A stretch of DNA of 55,931 nucleotides from a virus. Each line of letters opens with the position of its first letter. Position 1 is the first letter of the stretch. Of this stretch, positions 24,041-32,866 are shown piece by piece. The notes beneath the pieces are model-generated. The model did not search any database. It saw only the letters and a list, made by a program, of their open reading frames with translations, and was not told the origin of the DNA. The translations under genes were made by a program, and so were the position numbers. The stretch is taken from positions 1 to 55,931 of the IMG/VR virus record IMGVR_UViG_3300042305_001857. One strand, written 5' to 3'.

Positions 24041-24734
24041 ACTATATGGTGATGGTATTGGTCGCGTTGAACTGGTCCAATCAGTTGGTTCAGACGTTAT
24101 GATTGTGAATAGTGCCCGTGTAAGTTTCGGTGTTCACAAAGAAGAACTGGATGATAAAGATAAAAAACTTATTCGTTATCTTATCAAACACAAGCATACT
24201 TCAACTTTGGAGCATTGTTTTGTAACTTTTCGTGTAAAAGTCCCATTATTCATTCGTTCTCAGCACCATCGCCACCGCACTTGGTCGTATAACGAAATAT
24301 CAAGACGTTATACTGCTGAAAAACTTGAGTTTTATGAACCACAACAATTTAGAACACAACACAAAAGCAACCGGCAAGCAAGCAATGAAAACGAACTTGT
24401 TGATCCTTGGCTAACACTACCAGATCAGTGGATTCAAGGAAGAACTGCCGCTTCTGCTATTCGCGATCATCATGAAGATTCTGTAAGACTTTATAATGAG
24501 CTAATGGAAAAAGGTGTTTGTCGCGAACAGGCTCGTGGTGTGCTTCCACAAAATCTTTATACTGAATACTATGCTTCAGCAAATATGAATAATGTTTTGA
24601 AGTTTATTGATCTTCGCTCTCATGAAGGAGCACAATACGAGATCGTAAAAGTAGCGGAAGCAATGCGAACTATTCTGGAAGAACTTTACCCAGAAACAAT
24701 GGCTGCTTACAATGAAGTGAAAAACACGCTATGA
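24027..24734 (+). CDS. thyX: Flavin-dependent thymidylate synthase
   Basis: Makes dTMP from dUMP with FAD, NADPH and methylene-THF. Signature RHRTWSYNEISRRY (about 82-95) fits RHRxxSxNExSxR. REQARGVLPQNLYTEYYASA and LRSHEGAQYEI are conserved C-terminal blocks. 235 aa is usual. ThyX lets the phage make dTMP without DHFR stoichiometric use. Ends in ATGA overlap with the PQ-loop gene. Confidence 0.95.
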   Translation: MKSIELYGDGIGRVELVQSVGSDVMIVNSARVSFGVHKEELDDKDKKLIRYLIKHKHTSTLEHCFVTFRVKVPLFIRSQHHRHRTWSYNEISRRYTAEKLEFYEPQQFRTQHKSNRQASNENELVDPWLTLPDQWIQGRTAASAIRDHHEDSVRLYNELMEKGVCREQARGVLPQNLYTEYYASANMNNVLKFIDLRSHEGAQYEIVKVAEAMRTILEELYPETMAAYNEVKNTL

Positions 24735-25003
24735 TGGAACTTATAGGTTGGATAGGTGGAGTTAGTCTTGCTATATGTGCTTTTCCACAAGCAATAAAAG
24801 TATGGCGTGAAAAAAATGCTGATGGAACAAGTCATGGAATGTTGTGGCTGTGGATGGTTGGAGAAGTTTTTACACTAATATATGTTTTATTTGATAAGTT
24901 TTCCTATCCACTACTACTGAACTATTCTCTAAGCATTATTTTTGTTGCTGTTATTTTTTATTATAAGTATCTCTATGGAAAAGTTAGAAAAACTAACATA
25001 TGA
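24731..25003 (+). CDS. PQ-loop (SemiSWEET-like) membrane protein
   Basis: About 90 aa with three hydrophobic helices. The first contains ICAFPQAIKVWREKNADGTS, the classic PQ-loop signature of the SWEET/MtN3 group. SemiSWEETs move small sugars or related solutes as dimers. Coupled to thyX by overlap, so expressed with nucleotide genes; the substrate is unknown. Confidence 0.75.
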   Translation: MMELIGWIGGVSLAICAFPQAIKVWREKNADGTSHGMLWLWMVGEVFTLIYVLFDKFSYPLLLNYSLSIIFVAVIFYYKYLYGKVRKTNI

Positions 25004-25736
25004 TACAATAATACTTGGTGGAACACTGGAAGCACTTGTTCACAGTTATATTGAGGGAATACCACTAATAATGGTAAACCCTCAAATACCTTTTTATCTT
25101 GATGTTGATATTCACGGATCAAATAAGTCAAAAGTATGGGCTAAGTTGAGTTTTTTTCTTTCTTATGCCGGACTAAACCCTGTTGGTCTAAAAGCCGGAA
25201 GTTATAGGTTTGATGAAGAAAATGTTGTAACAATATTTGGTAAATCGGCATATAAAATAGAAGTTCAGTATAATAACATTATTAGATATGATGAAATAAA
25301 GCCAACTGAAAAGTTGAGAGTGTTTGATTATCTAAAAGTATTGAATGTTACACGAGAACATATCAACATTATAAAACAAATAAATAGCGGTGATGATTTT
25401 ATAAATCATTTCCGCACAGATGCCGGAACAGCGATCACACAAATATGTGCTGTAAGTTCAATAAAACAAGAAGATATAAATAAAGAAGAATATGGTGAAA
25501 TATATGCTCGATTGAAATCGGTTGATATGCTAAAATCGGCAGGAGTATTTGGTTTTATTGAAAACAAAAAAGAAGGAGGAATAAGAAAACACTTGATAAA
25601 AGCAACCTCTCTAAAAAGAGAAGTTATATTTGATACTGTTGTAGAAGAGGACAAAGTCCTGGAACAAAGAACTGAAACAAAAAGTGCTTTGTTGCAAAAA
25701 ATAACAAATATGTTTGGAAGCCCATATGTTGCCTGA
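24975..25736 (+). CDS. Unknown protein with N-terminal Rossmann-like motif
   Basis: Start set at ATG 24975; earlier in-frame codons lie in the PQ-loop gene. YDTIILGGTLEALVHSYIEG is a strand-GG-helix dinucleotide-type motif. FFLSYAGLNPVGLKAGSYRF follows. I have a memory of similar proteins in marine phages near thyX, always unnamed. Probably acts with the next gene, which overlaps it. Confidence 0.55.
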   Translation: MEKLEKLTYDTIILGGTLEALVHSYIEGIPLIMVNPQIPFYLDVDIHGSNKSKVWAKLSFFLSYAGLNPVGLKAGSYRFDEENVVTIFGKSAYKIEVQYNNIIRYDEIKPTEKLRVFDYLKVLNVTREHINIIKQINSGDDFINHFRTDAGTAITQICAVSSIKQEDINKEEYGEIYARLKSVDMLKSAGVFGFIENKKEGGIRKHLIKATSLKREVIFDTVVEEDKVLEQRTETKSALLQKITNMFGSPYVA

Positions 25737-26658
25737 TATACAAAACGGTAAAAAAGATGTAAATGCCTTTCACCTGGCTGGAATAGTTCCAGTTGCAGGT
25801 CAAAAACTTGATTTCAACTTTCCTTGGCACGATTCGCTGATGCCAGTATCCAATGATCTAACAGCAGTAGAAAACGCTGTGCTGACTTGTAGTTATGCCG
25901 GCTGTGAAAGTATATGGATCGTGGCACATCGTGAAATGCAGCCTATTTTACGGCACAGGATAGGGGATTGGATATATGAGTTTGGTTCTCTTATCCAAGC
26001 AAAGTTCGCACAAAAACGACCTTCTGATCATTTGAAGTCAATATCAATATTTTATGTTCCAATACATCCAAAAGACAGAGATAGACGAGACTGTCTTGCT
26101 TGGAGTGTTGTATATGGTTCATTGCGAGCATTCTTTTTGGCTAGAACAATAACTTCCTGGGTTGTGCCAGATAAATATTTTGTTTCTTTTCCATATGGTG
26201 TTGTTCCTCGCCAAACAATATATGAACACCGCCATCTCATAAGTTCTCCCAAGAACTACTATATGGAACACGAAGGAAAAACCGTGAGAGATGGAGAATA
26301 TCTGCCTTTCACCTTTGACAAAGATGACTTTATAAAGTTTAGGCGAGTTATAAGAAAAGGAACCGGTGTATATACAAATGCCAGTTTCAACGAAGTAACA
26401 AGACGCATGACACAGGACATTCTTCCTTTGGAGCAAAGATATAGTGCCAGACACTTCTCGCTTGACAAAGTCTTCGGGTGTGCTACACTCGAGGGGAACA
26501 ACGTCGGGCAAACGCCGTGGTATTGTCGTATAGATACTTGGAACAACTACTTGAAGTATATGGCTAATGAAAAAGCATACAAGAGTATAAGACCAAGGTG
26601 GATGAAATATCACGAGTGGAACCCAATGGGTGTTGATACAGAAGATTTGGAGTTGTAA
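25726..26658 (+). CDS. Nucleotidyltransferase-like protein
   Basis: HLAGIVPVAGQKLDFNFPWH, then LMPVSNDLTAVENAV and AGCESIWIVAHREMQPILRH resemble the start of sugar-phosphate nucleotidyltransferases (glycine-rich loop, then Lys-poor acceptor region). The usual GGxGTRL loop is replaced by VPVAGQ, so catalysis is uncertain. About 310 aa. Overlaps the preceding gene's end. Confidence 0.45.
   Translation: MLPDIQNGKKDVNAFHLAGIVPVAGQKLDFNFPWHDSLMPVSNDLTAVENAVLTCSYAGCESIWIVAHREMQPILRHRIGDWIYEFGSLIQAKFAQKRPSDHLKSISIFYVPIHPKDRDRRDCLAWSVVYGSLRAFFLARTITSWVVPDKYFVSFPYGVVPRQTIYEHRHLISSPKNYYMEHEGKTVRDGEYLPFTFDKDDFIKFRRVIRKGTGVYTNASFNEVTRRMTQDILPLEQRYSARHFSLDKVFGCATLEGNNVGQTPWYCRIDTWNNYLKYMANEKAYKSIRPRWMKYHEWNPMGVDTEDLEL
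26462..26489 (+). promoter_or_regulatory. Internal sigma70-like promoter
   Basis: TTGACA (26462-26467), 16 bp spacer, TACACT (26484-26489) with TGC before the -10. Inside the end of the nucleotidyltransferase-like gene; could serve 26699. Confidence 0.5.
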
Positions 26659-26698
26659 AATGATTTTGGCAAGCCTAACTACATTAGGAGAACTTGAT

Positions 26699-27058
26699 AT
26701 GCCAACGAAAGAAACTTCGGACAAAACACCTCGTCAGTTTGACGAACTTGATTTTGAAATGATCAAAGAAACAGCAAAAGAAGCACACAAGAAACTATTG
26801 CTGAAAAAAACAGAAGCAGGTTTGACATCTGCTGAAAAAAATGCTATACCTGTTTATATCAAAGACATGGCTTCATATATCAAAAAGTATGCCAAGCAAG
26901 GTCGGTTCAAGTTTGAATATGACTGTAAAAACCTAACAAATAACTGTTTTGACGAGTTGGCAAAAGAGTTCAAAGAGCGTAATCCACTATTTTTTGTTGT
27001 TACAGATTATGGAACAAAAACATTGATAGTGGAATGGACCGGAAAAAACGAATGCTGA
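26699..27058 (+). CDS. Hypothetical protein, 119 aa
   Basis: AGGAG 8 bases before ATG 26699. Helical first part (DELDFEMIKETAKEAHKKLL), then strands FFVVTDYGTKTLIVEW. No known motif. Followed by a terminator. Confidence 0.65.
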   Translation: MPTKETSDKTPRQFDELDFEMIKETAKEAHKKLLLKKTEAGLTSAEKNAIPVYIKDMASYIKKYAKQGRFKFEYDCKNLTNNCFDELAKEFKERNPLFFVVTDYGTKTLIVEWTGKNEC

Positions 27059-27066
27059 ACCAGAAT

Positions 27067-27093
27067 AAGACCTCCACCGAGGTCTTGTTTCTT
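27067..27093 (+). terminator. Rho-independent terminator
   Basis: AAGACCT (27067-27073), CCACCG, AGGTCTT (27080-27086), GTTTCTT. Ends the thyX block. Confidence 0.8.
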
Positions 27094-27107
27094 CTGTGGA
27101 AAAATGT

Positions 27108-27398
27108 ATGAAATATCAAGTTGGTGATATTCTGCTTGTCAAGAATTATGAATATAAACTTCACCCTCGCCTTCACCCTCGCCTTCACCCTCGCCCTCGC
27201 CCTCGCCTTCGCCCTCGCCCTCGCCTTCGCCCTCGCCTTCGTAATACAATTGGTATTATCACAGAAGTTGAAAAACACAGTGATATTTTTGAAAAACATT
27301 CAACTGAAAATGATAATGGTTATATTTGGTATTCACAAGTTGATGGACGGGAATACTATTTCTATGAAGACGAAGTCATTGGTGAGGTAATCAAGTGA
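27108..27398 (+). CDS. GDLV-type protein with long hexanucleotide-repeat insert
   Basis: MKYQVGDILLVKNYEYK, then about 27 residues of HPRL/HPRP/LRPR steps encoded by the repeat 27160-27240. The end GIITEVEKHSD ... GYIWYSQVDGREYYFYEDE is nearly identical to the gene at 18120. The insert lies between barrel strands 1 and 2, probably in a loop. Confidence 0.7.
   Translation: MKYQVGDILLVKNYEYKLHPRLHPRLHPRPRPRLRPRPRLRPRLRNTIGIITEVEKHSDIFEKHSTENDNGYIWYSQVDGREYYFYEDEVIGEVIK
27160..27240 (+). repeat. Hexanucleotide repeat, long copy
   Basis: About 81 bases of CCTCGC, CTTCGC and CTTCAC units in tandem. All three frames stay open; the gene frame reads Pro-Arg/Leu-Arg, another reads Leu-Ala/Phe-Ala. 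Confidence 0.9.
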
Positions 27399-27625
27399 AA
27401 TACAAAGTTGGTGATGTTTTTATATTTAGAGAATACGTTCCAAAACAAGATGAAGATCCGCTTTTTTTGGAACTAATGAAGCCATTATACAACACTATTG
27501 GAATAGTGCTATCTGTCATAGAACACCCAAGTGGAAGCACATCGTATACATATTATTCTCAAAAAGATATGCGAGAACTACACATACCAGCCAACTTTAT
27601 AACGGAGTTGATAAGTGAAGTATAA
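27395..27625 (+). CDS. Small GDLV-type protein, 76 aa
   Basis: GTG start (GTGA). MKYKVGDVFIFREYVPKQDE then NTIGIVLSVIEHP and YTYYSQKDMRELHIP. Same family as neighbours. Confidence 0.6.
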   Translation: MKYKVGDVFIFREYVPKQDEDPLFLELMKPLYNTIGIVLSVIEHPSGSTSYTYYSQKDMRELHIPANFITELISEV

Positions 27626-27809
27626 TATTGGTGATCTGCTTATTCTTCCTTGTATTTGTTTGAATGGATATATTGTCAAGTCTAATAAACTGGGAGTTGT
27701 TATAAGAGAGTTTCATACCCAGGATAAGTATTCTTATTCTAAAAGAAAACTTGAACATTTTTTGACTTACCAAGATTCGCAGCATTTTTCTATCAATAAA
27801 GAGGTATAA
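27615..27809 (+). CDS. Small GDLV-type protein, 64 aa
   Basis: GTG start, overlaps the previous gene by 11 bases. MKYNIGDLLILPCICLNGYI then KLGVVIREFHT. Its TAA overlaps the ATG of dnaE (TAAATG). Confidence 0.58.
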   Translation: MKYNIGDLLILPCICLNGYIVKSNKLGVVIREFHTQDKYSYSKRKLEHFLTYQDSQHFSINKEV

Positions 27810-30258
27810 ATGACAAACACAAATGAGAAAGGAGGCATCAAGGAAAAGCTCGTTTCGAGTATCAAGTTCACTGGACTTCACTCACATTCGGGCTTTTCCT
27901 AATGGTGCCATTGGAGATGGCTTGGGCCTTCCTTCGCAACATCTTGATTTTGCTTACCAAAATGGTCTTGATGCTTTTGCTCTAACAGATCACGGAACAG
28001 GAGCAGGTATTTCTTATCTTGTTCTTCATGCCAAGAAAATGGCAAAAGAAGGCAAGAACATCAAAACCATTTATGGTTGTGAAATGTATTTCCATCCGGA
28101 TCTGGATCAGTGGAGAAAAGATAAGGAAAATATTGAGAAAACAACAAAAGCCAAGAAAGATGATGAAGAAATCAGCGGAGCCTTTGTTGAGGACGAAGAA
28201 GAAACAAAGAAAAGCAAGAAAAGTATTCTAAACAAGCGTTCGCATCTTGTTCTTCTGGCACAAAACCAACAGGGTCTAAACAACCTTTATAAACTCATTT
28301 CTATGAGCTACAACAACGAAAACTATTATCGCTTTCCTCGTATTGACTACAAAATGCTGAAACAATATAATGAAGGCATCATCGCAAGTTCCGCTTGTAT
28401 GGGTGGCGTTTTATCAACTGATTATTGGGAAAACCGTGAAGCAGGAACGGATGCTGTTCTAAATGCCATGCGAGGAACAACCAAGAAAATGGTTGATATC
28501 TTTGGTGATCGTTGGTATGGCGAACTTCAATGGAATGGCTTGCCCATTCAGCATGAAATCAATAAATATGTTGTTCAAGTATGCGAGGAGTTTGGTGTAA
28601 AACTTATCAGTACAGCAGATAGTCATTATCCTTCACCAGATGCTTGGAAAGATAGAGAGATCTATAAGCGTATTTCCTATATGTCTTCTGGAAGACAAAT
28701 AGATACAAACCTGCCAAACTCTATTGATGATATGGAATATGAGCTATATCCAAAAAATGGCGATCAAATGTGGGAGGCATATAAGAAATATTCAGCCAAG
28801 TGTGGTGTTCGCTATGATGATGAACTTGTTCTCAAGTCTATTGAGGAAACGTACCATATCGCTCATAATCGTATTGAAACATTTTATCCAGATAACCAAG
28901 TTCGTTTGCCAGACTTCCTTCTTCCAGAAGGAAAAACAGCGGAACAAACACTTGATGACCTTGCTGAAAATGCCCTTCGCGATATGAAAAAATGGAGCAA
29001 TAAAGAATATCACGATAGGCTTTTGCGAGAGTTGAAAGTTATCAAAGATCGTGGTTTCGCAAAATACTTTGTGACAATGAAGGCCATTTCTGATCGGGCA
29101 AACAAAAGTTATTTTACTGGTCCCGGTCGCGGTTCAGCAGCAGGTTCTCTTGTTGCTTATGTTCTTGGTATTACACAAGTTGATCCGATCAAGTATAAAC
29201 TGCAGTTTGAACGATTCTTGTCATCAACAGCAACAGACTATCCAGATATTGACTATGATGTAAGTGACGCGATGGGTCTAAAGCAAAACCTTATTGAAGA
29301 ATGGGGAGAAAACCGTGTTGTTCCAATTACAAACTGGAACACGCTACAACTTCGCTCTCTTATCAAAGATATTGGTAAGTTTTATGGTGTTGATTTCCAA
29401 GAAGTAAATGCTGTAACCAGTAAAATGTTGTTTGAAGCAACACCACAAGCGAAAGCAGAGCATGGTATTACTGCTGGTGTTTATACTCCAACTTTTGATG
29501 AGGTAATGAAATATTCAAAAACTCTACAAGACTTTTTGGATAAATACCCAAATATCAAAACCCATGTCAATCAACTTTATGGTTCAATCCGTTCAGCCAG
29601 CAGACATGCTGGTGGAATCGTTGTAGGTGAAAACCTTGACGAATGGATGCCACTAATCAATAGCAAGGGTGTTCGTCAAACTCCGTGGGCAGAAGGTCAA
29701 AATGTTCGTCATCTTGAGCCAATGGGTTTTATCAAGTTTGATGTTCTTGGTCTTGAAACTCTTTCTACAATGGAAAAGGCTGTATTTCATATTCTGCGAA
29801 GGCACAAGGGTGTAAAAAATCCAACATTTGAAGATGTAAAAAGTTTTTACAATCAACATCTACATCCAGATGTGCTGGATATGAATGATGGTGAAGTATA
29901 TAAAAATATATTCCACAATGGAAGTTTTCCAGGTATTTTTCAGTTTACAGAGTGTCTGGTTGGAGACACATCTGTGATGGTGCCTAGCAAGGGTTCTGCG
30001 ACGGAAACACAAAAATTTAAAAATTTAAGCGATTTTAGTGTTGGAGACAAGGTGATTTCTTATAATGAAAAAGAAGATATTTTTGAGGAAGATGAGGTTA
30101 TCGCCTTTCTAGCACAAGGAGAAAAAGAAACTTATGAGATTACTCTGGAAAATGGACGAACCATTCGCGCTACCGGAAACCATCTTTTTCTCACTAAAAA
30201 TAGAGGCTGGATTAAACTTGAAGAACTGAACGAAGATGACGACTTAGTGGATTACTGA
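27810..30258 (+). CDS. dnaE: DNA polymerase III alpha (DnaE), N-terminal piece fused to split intein N-half; +1 shift near the start
   Basis: Replicative family C polymerase, first part. ATG 27810 (GAGG upstream) gives MTNTNEKGG... with the PHP motif LHSHSGFS at 23-30, then TAA at 27900. The rest (PNGAIGDGLGLPSQHLDFAY, LTDHG) continues in the +1 frame. So reading requires a +1 shift at TTTTCCTAA, or the sequence has one extra base. Later motifs: GPGRGSAAGSLV and the catalytic PDIDYD. The extein ends GIFQFTE; Cys1 of the intein is at 29953-29955, and the N-half (101 aa, CLVGDTSV...) ends at TGA 30256. About 714 extein residues. Confidence 0.9.
29953..30255 (+). other. Split intein N-half in DnaE
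   Basis: Begins CLVGDTSVMV (block A, Cys1). NGRTIRATGNHLFLT is block B (TxxH). Ends EELNEDDDLVDY then stop. 101 aa, like known class-1 naturally split N-inteins. Confidence 0.9.
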
Positions 30259-30285
30259 CTTACGAGTGTTTTTCATTTTACTGAA

Positions 30286-30299
30286 CTATTTATAAATAG
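30286..30299. promoter_or_regulatory. Palindrome at the endonuclease ribosome site (TATAAATA inside)
   Basis: CTATTTATAAATAG is a perfect palindrome that ends next to GGAG (30299-30302) of the endonuclease gene. It contains TATAAATA, the T4 late-promoter octamer. Which, if either, role applies is open. Confidence 0.35.
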
Positions 30300-30309
30300 G
30301 AGATGTAAA

Positions 30310-31041
30310 ATGACAAAAAAAACATACAAAAAAAAGAAATATCCGTATCGCTGTAAAGAGTGTTCGGTAGAATATTTTTCTACAAAAGCAAATGAAAAAA
30401 GAAAAATGAATCCATTTACTTGTTCATCTTGTTCAATCAAAAAACTCTGGTGTGATGCGGAATATAGAAAAAAACACGAAGAAACACTCAGGCTAGGCCA
30501 CAATACAGAAGAGGCAAAACTAAACCATAGTATGGCATCTTTGCGAAATTTCGAAAATGAAGATTTCAAGAAAGATGCACTTATTAGAATTAATACAATG
30601 GAAGCAAGAGAAAAGGCAAAAAATAGCCTCCTTGAAGTGTGGAGGGACGAGGAAAAAGCAAAAGAATTGCTTCGTAAAATGTATCGCACGAGAAACAGGA
30701 AGGTTGTTTGTAAAAAAGGCCAAATTGAAGTAAAATCTTCTTATGAAGAAAGAATGATACACCTGCTTGATGAATTGTGTTTGAGATGGGAGTATGAACC
30801 TAAAACATTCTCTCTTCCAGAGATGAAAAAGAACTACATACCAGACTTCTATATAGAGGAACTTGACATATATGTTGAAGTAAAGGGGTATTGGTATAAA
30901 GACGCGAAAGAAAAGTGGGATAGTTGGATAAAGACATATCCAGATATAAAGCGAATATTGGTAAATAAAGAAACTCTAACAAAATTAGAAAACGGAGAAA
31001 AACTTGAAAATTTTATCTATCAAGAAGACCGGCAAAACTGA
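30310..31041 (+). CDS. Free-standing homing endonuclease, Vsr/EDxHD-like, inside split intein locus 1
   Basis: N-terminal Cys4 zinc region (YRCKECSVEYF ... FTCSSC). C-terminal nuclease part: SSYEERMIHLLDEL, YIPDFYIEELDIYVEVKGY (PD..VEVKG type), then a helix. This is the endonuclease family known from 'fractured genes', where it lies between split-intein halves. It likely copies the locus into empty alleles. ATG 30310 has GGAG 7 bases upstream. Its last 38 bases overlap the start of the next gene. Confidence 0.8.
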   Translation: MTKKTYKKKKYPYRCKECSVEYFSTKANEKRKMNPFTCSSCSIKKLWCDAEYRKKHEETLRLGHNTEEAKLNHSMASLRNFENEDFKKDALIRINTMEAREKAKNSLLEVWRDEEKAKELLRKMYRTRNRKVVCKKGQIEVKSSYEERMIHLLDELCLRWEYEPKTFSLPEMKKNYIPDFYIEELDIYVEVKGYWYKDAKEKWDSWIKTYPDIKRILVNKETLTKLENGEKLENFIYQEDRQN

Positions 31042-31108
31042 AATGGTTTATGATATTACTGTCAAGAAAAATCATAACTTTGTTGCCAATGGCGTAGTTG
31101 TCCACAAT
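31004..31108 (+). other. Split intein C-half in DnaE
   Basis: 35 aa; block F DITVKKNHNFVANG and block G VVVHN followed by Cys+1. Complements the N-half at 29953. Confidence 0.9.
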
Positions 31109-32425
31109 TGTGGTGCTCAAAGTTTTTGTCAGCGTGTAAAACCTAACAACATTGTAGATATTTCTTCTATCACTTCTATTTTCCGTCCCGGACCTCTGTC
31201 TGCTGGCGTAGATAAATCGTTTGCCGAAAGCAAGAACGATCCAGATAGTGTTATTTACGAACACGAACTTATCAAGGAGGCAACACAAGAAACATATGGC
31301 TACCTCGTCTTCCAGGAGCAGATTGCTCTACTCGCTCATAAACTTGGTCGTGATATTTCTCTTGATGAGGGCAACTCTCTGCGAAAAGTGCTAACAAAAA
31401 AAGGCACAGGAAAAGAAGCAGAGGTAAAAGATAAACTACACGAAAAGTTTATCAATGGTTGTATAGATAAAGGAATTGGAAAACAAGTTGGTGAAAAACT
31501 ATGGCAGAAGTTTATTTACTTCTCTGGATATGGTTTCAATAAAAGCCATGCTGTTTGCTATTCTATTATTTCTTATCAGTGTGCTTGGCTTTACAACTAT
31601 TATCCAAGTGAATGGCTTGCTGCCTATCTTGATAGTCAACCGGATACAAAGAAAGAAAAAGCAGTAAATATTGTAAAAGCAGCAGGATATAAAGTTCAAG
31701 GCGTTGATATCAACAAGTCCGGAAAAGTATGGGAAATCAGCGATGATGGACGCACACTTGTTCAACCACTGTCAGCAATCAAAGGTGTTGGAGATGCGGC
31801 AATAAAAGAAATATTGGATCATCGCCCATTCAAAACAGTTGAAGATTTTCTTTTTCATCCACGGATCAGTTACAGCAAACTCAATAAAAAGAATATTGAC
31901 GCTCTTTGTCGTAGTGAAGCACTTGTGAGTTTGATGGATGCTCGTTTTGCAGGTGGTAAACATTTTTGGTCCGCTATTGCTGTTGATCGTCCAAGAAAGC
32001 CAGAAAATCTAACAGAAAACATTAAAACATATGCTCCCGAAGGTGATTTCAGCAGAGATGAAAAGATTCTCAACACTTTGGAGTTGACAGGTGTGTATCC
32101 AATCAGTATGATAGTTTCTCCCGAAGTCCAGCAAAAACTGGAAGAAAAAATGATTCCACCACTTGGGTCATTTGATCCAGACCTTGGTGTCTGTTGGTTT
32201 ATTCCAAAAAGCATAGAAAAGAAAACAACAAAAAATGGAAAGAACTATTTGATTGTAGAAGCTATTGATGATACAAATATTGTTACAAAGATCAAATGCT
32301 GGGCTTTTGATCCAAAGAAAGATATTATACATGTCAATAGACCATATGTTTCTAAACTTGATTACCAAGAAGATTGGGGATTCAGCACAAGAAGTATTGG
32401 TAAAAACTTCAAACTTATCGGATGA
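31004..32425 (+). CDS. dnaE: Split intein C-half fused to DnaE C-terminal piece
   Basis: TTG start at 31004 with GGAG 6 bases upstream, inside the endonuclease gene. Residues 1-35 are the intein C-half (MKILSIKKTG ... DITVKKNHNFVANGVVVHN). Cys+1 at 31109 opens the extein CGAQSFCQRVKPNNI, then FRPGPLSAGV, GYGFNKSHAVCYS and a C-terminal OB-type part. 438 extein residues; with the N-piece about 1150 aa, the normal DnaE size. Trans-splicing is needed for a whole polymerase. Confidence 0.9.
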   Translation: MKILSIKKTGKTEMVYDITVKKNHNFVANGVVVHNCGAQSFCQRVKPNNIVDISSITSIFRPGPLSAGVDKSFAESKNDPDSVIYEHELIKEATQETYGYLVFQEQIALLAHKLGRDISLDEGNSLRKVLTKKGTGKEAEVKDKLHEKFINGCIDKGIGKQVGEKLWQKFIYFSGYGFNKSHAVCYSIISYQCAWLYNYYPSEWLAAYLDSQPDTKKEKAVNIVKAAGYKVQGVDINKSGKVWEISDDGRTLVQPLSAIKGVGDAAIKEILDHRPFKTVEDFLFHPRISYSKLNKKNIDALCRSEALVSLMDARFAGGKHFWSAIAVDRPRKPENLTENIKTYAPEGDFSRDEKILNTLELTGVYPISMIVSPEVQQKLEEKMIPPLGSFDPDLGVCWFIPKSIEKKTTKNGKNYLIVEAIDDTNIVTKIKCWAFDPKKDIIHVNRPYVSKLDYQEDWGFSTRSIGKNFKLIG

Positions 32426-32611
32426 ATGCAAATGGACGAAAAACTAAAAGAAGAAATACTGGCATACATAAAAAATGTTGAGATTGCTATGAAAGCATAT
32501 GATTTTTCATTGCATTCAAAAGAATATATTGATATACAATCTCATCAAAATAATATCAATAAAATAAAACAACTAACAATCAAGATAAAAGAAAAGGTGG
32601 AAAAAGCGTGA
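32426..32611 (+). CDS. Hypothetical helical protein, 61 aa
   Basis: Directly after dnaE. MQMDEKLKEEILAYIKNVEI; two helices. True start may be the second ATG (32432). GTGA link to the next gene. Confidence 0.52.
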   Translation: MQMDEKLKEEILAYIKNVEIAMKAYDFSLHSKEYIDIQSHQNNINKIKQLTIKIKEKVEKA

Positions 32612-32862
32612 ACAAAGAAAACATGAAAAAAGAAATACTTGAACAGCAAAAAGAAGTTGTAAGTGAAAACTTTGTTGGGATTGATTATGATGCTGTCTTT
32701 CCAAGAACTACCGCAAAGTATACAATCGTAGAAACTGGAAACTTTGTTGGGATTGATTATGATGCTGTCTTTCCAAGAACTACTGTAAAATCTCTAATGA
32801 TAGAAAATGAAAAACTGTGTTATTTTGGTGATTTTGGCGCTTATGTGAAAGGTGAATGGTGA
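32608..32862 (+). CDS. Hypothetical protein with internal tandem duplication
   Basis: 84 aa, GTG start. The 14-residue NFVGIDYDAVFPRT segment occurs twice, 24 residues apart, encoded by a 45-bp exact DNA repeat (32667 and 32739). The family is unknown; the duplication is recent. Confidence 0.58.
   Translation: MNKENMKKEILEQQKEVVSENFVGIDYDAVFPRTTAKYTIVETGNFVGIDYDAVFPRTTVKSLMIENEKLCYFGDFGAYVKGEW
32667..32783 (+). repeat. Two 45-bp exact direct repeats, 72-bp period
   Basis: 32667-32711 and 32739-32783 are identical. Difference starts at the next base (C/T). Consistent with a recent in-frame duplication of 72 bp. Confidence 0.9.
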
Positions 32863-32866
32863 TAAA

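Noticed and set aside
27160-27240. CRISPR array
   Set aside because: Units are 6 bases in tandem without spacers; no other spaced repeat arrays are visible.
27121-27390. Alternative frame of the repeat region encoding a Leu/Ala/Phe-rich protein
   Set aside because: It exists only because the hexanucleotide repeat keeps all frames open; the other frame matches the paralogue at 18120 throughout.
30291-30298. T4-type late promoter TATAAATA
   Set aside because: Occurs within a palindrome at a ribosome site, would give a leader without that site, and is not repeated before the virion-type genes.
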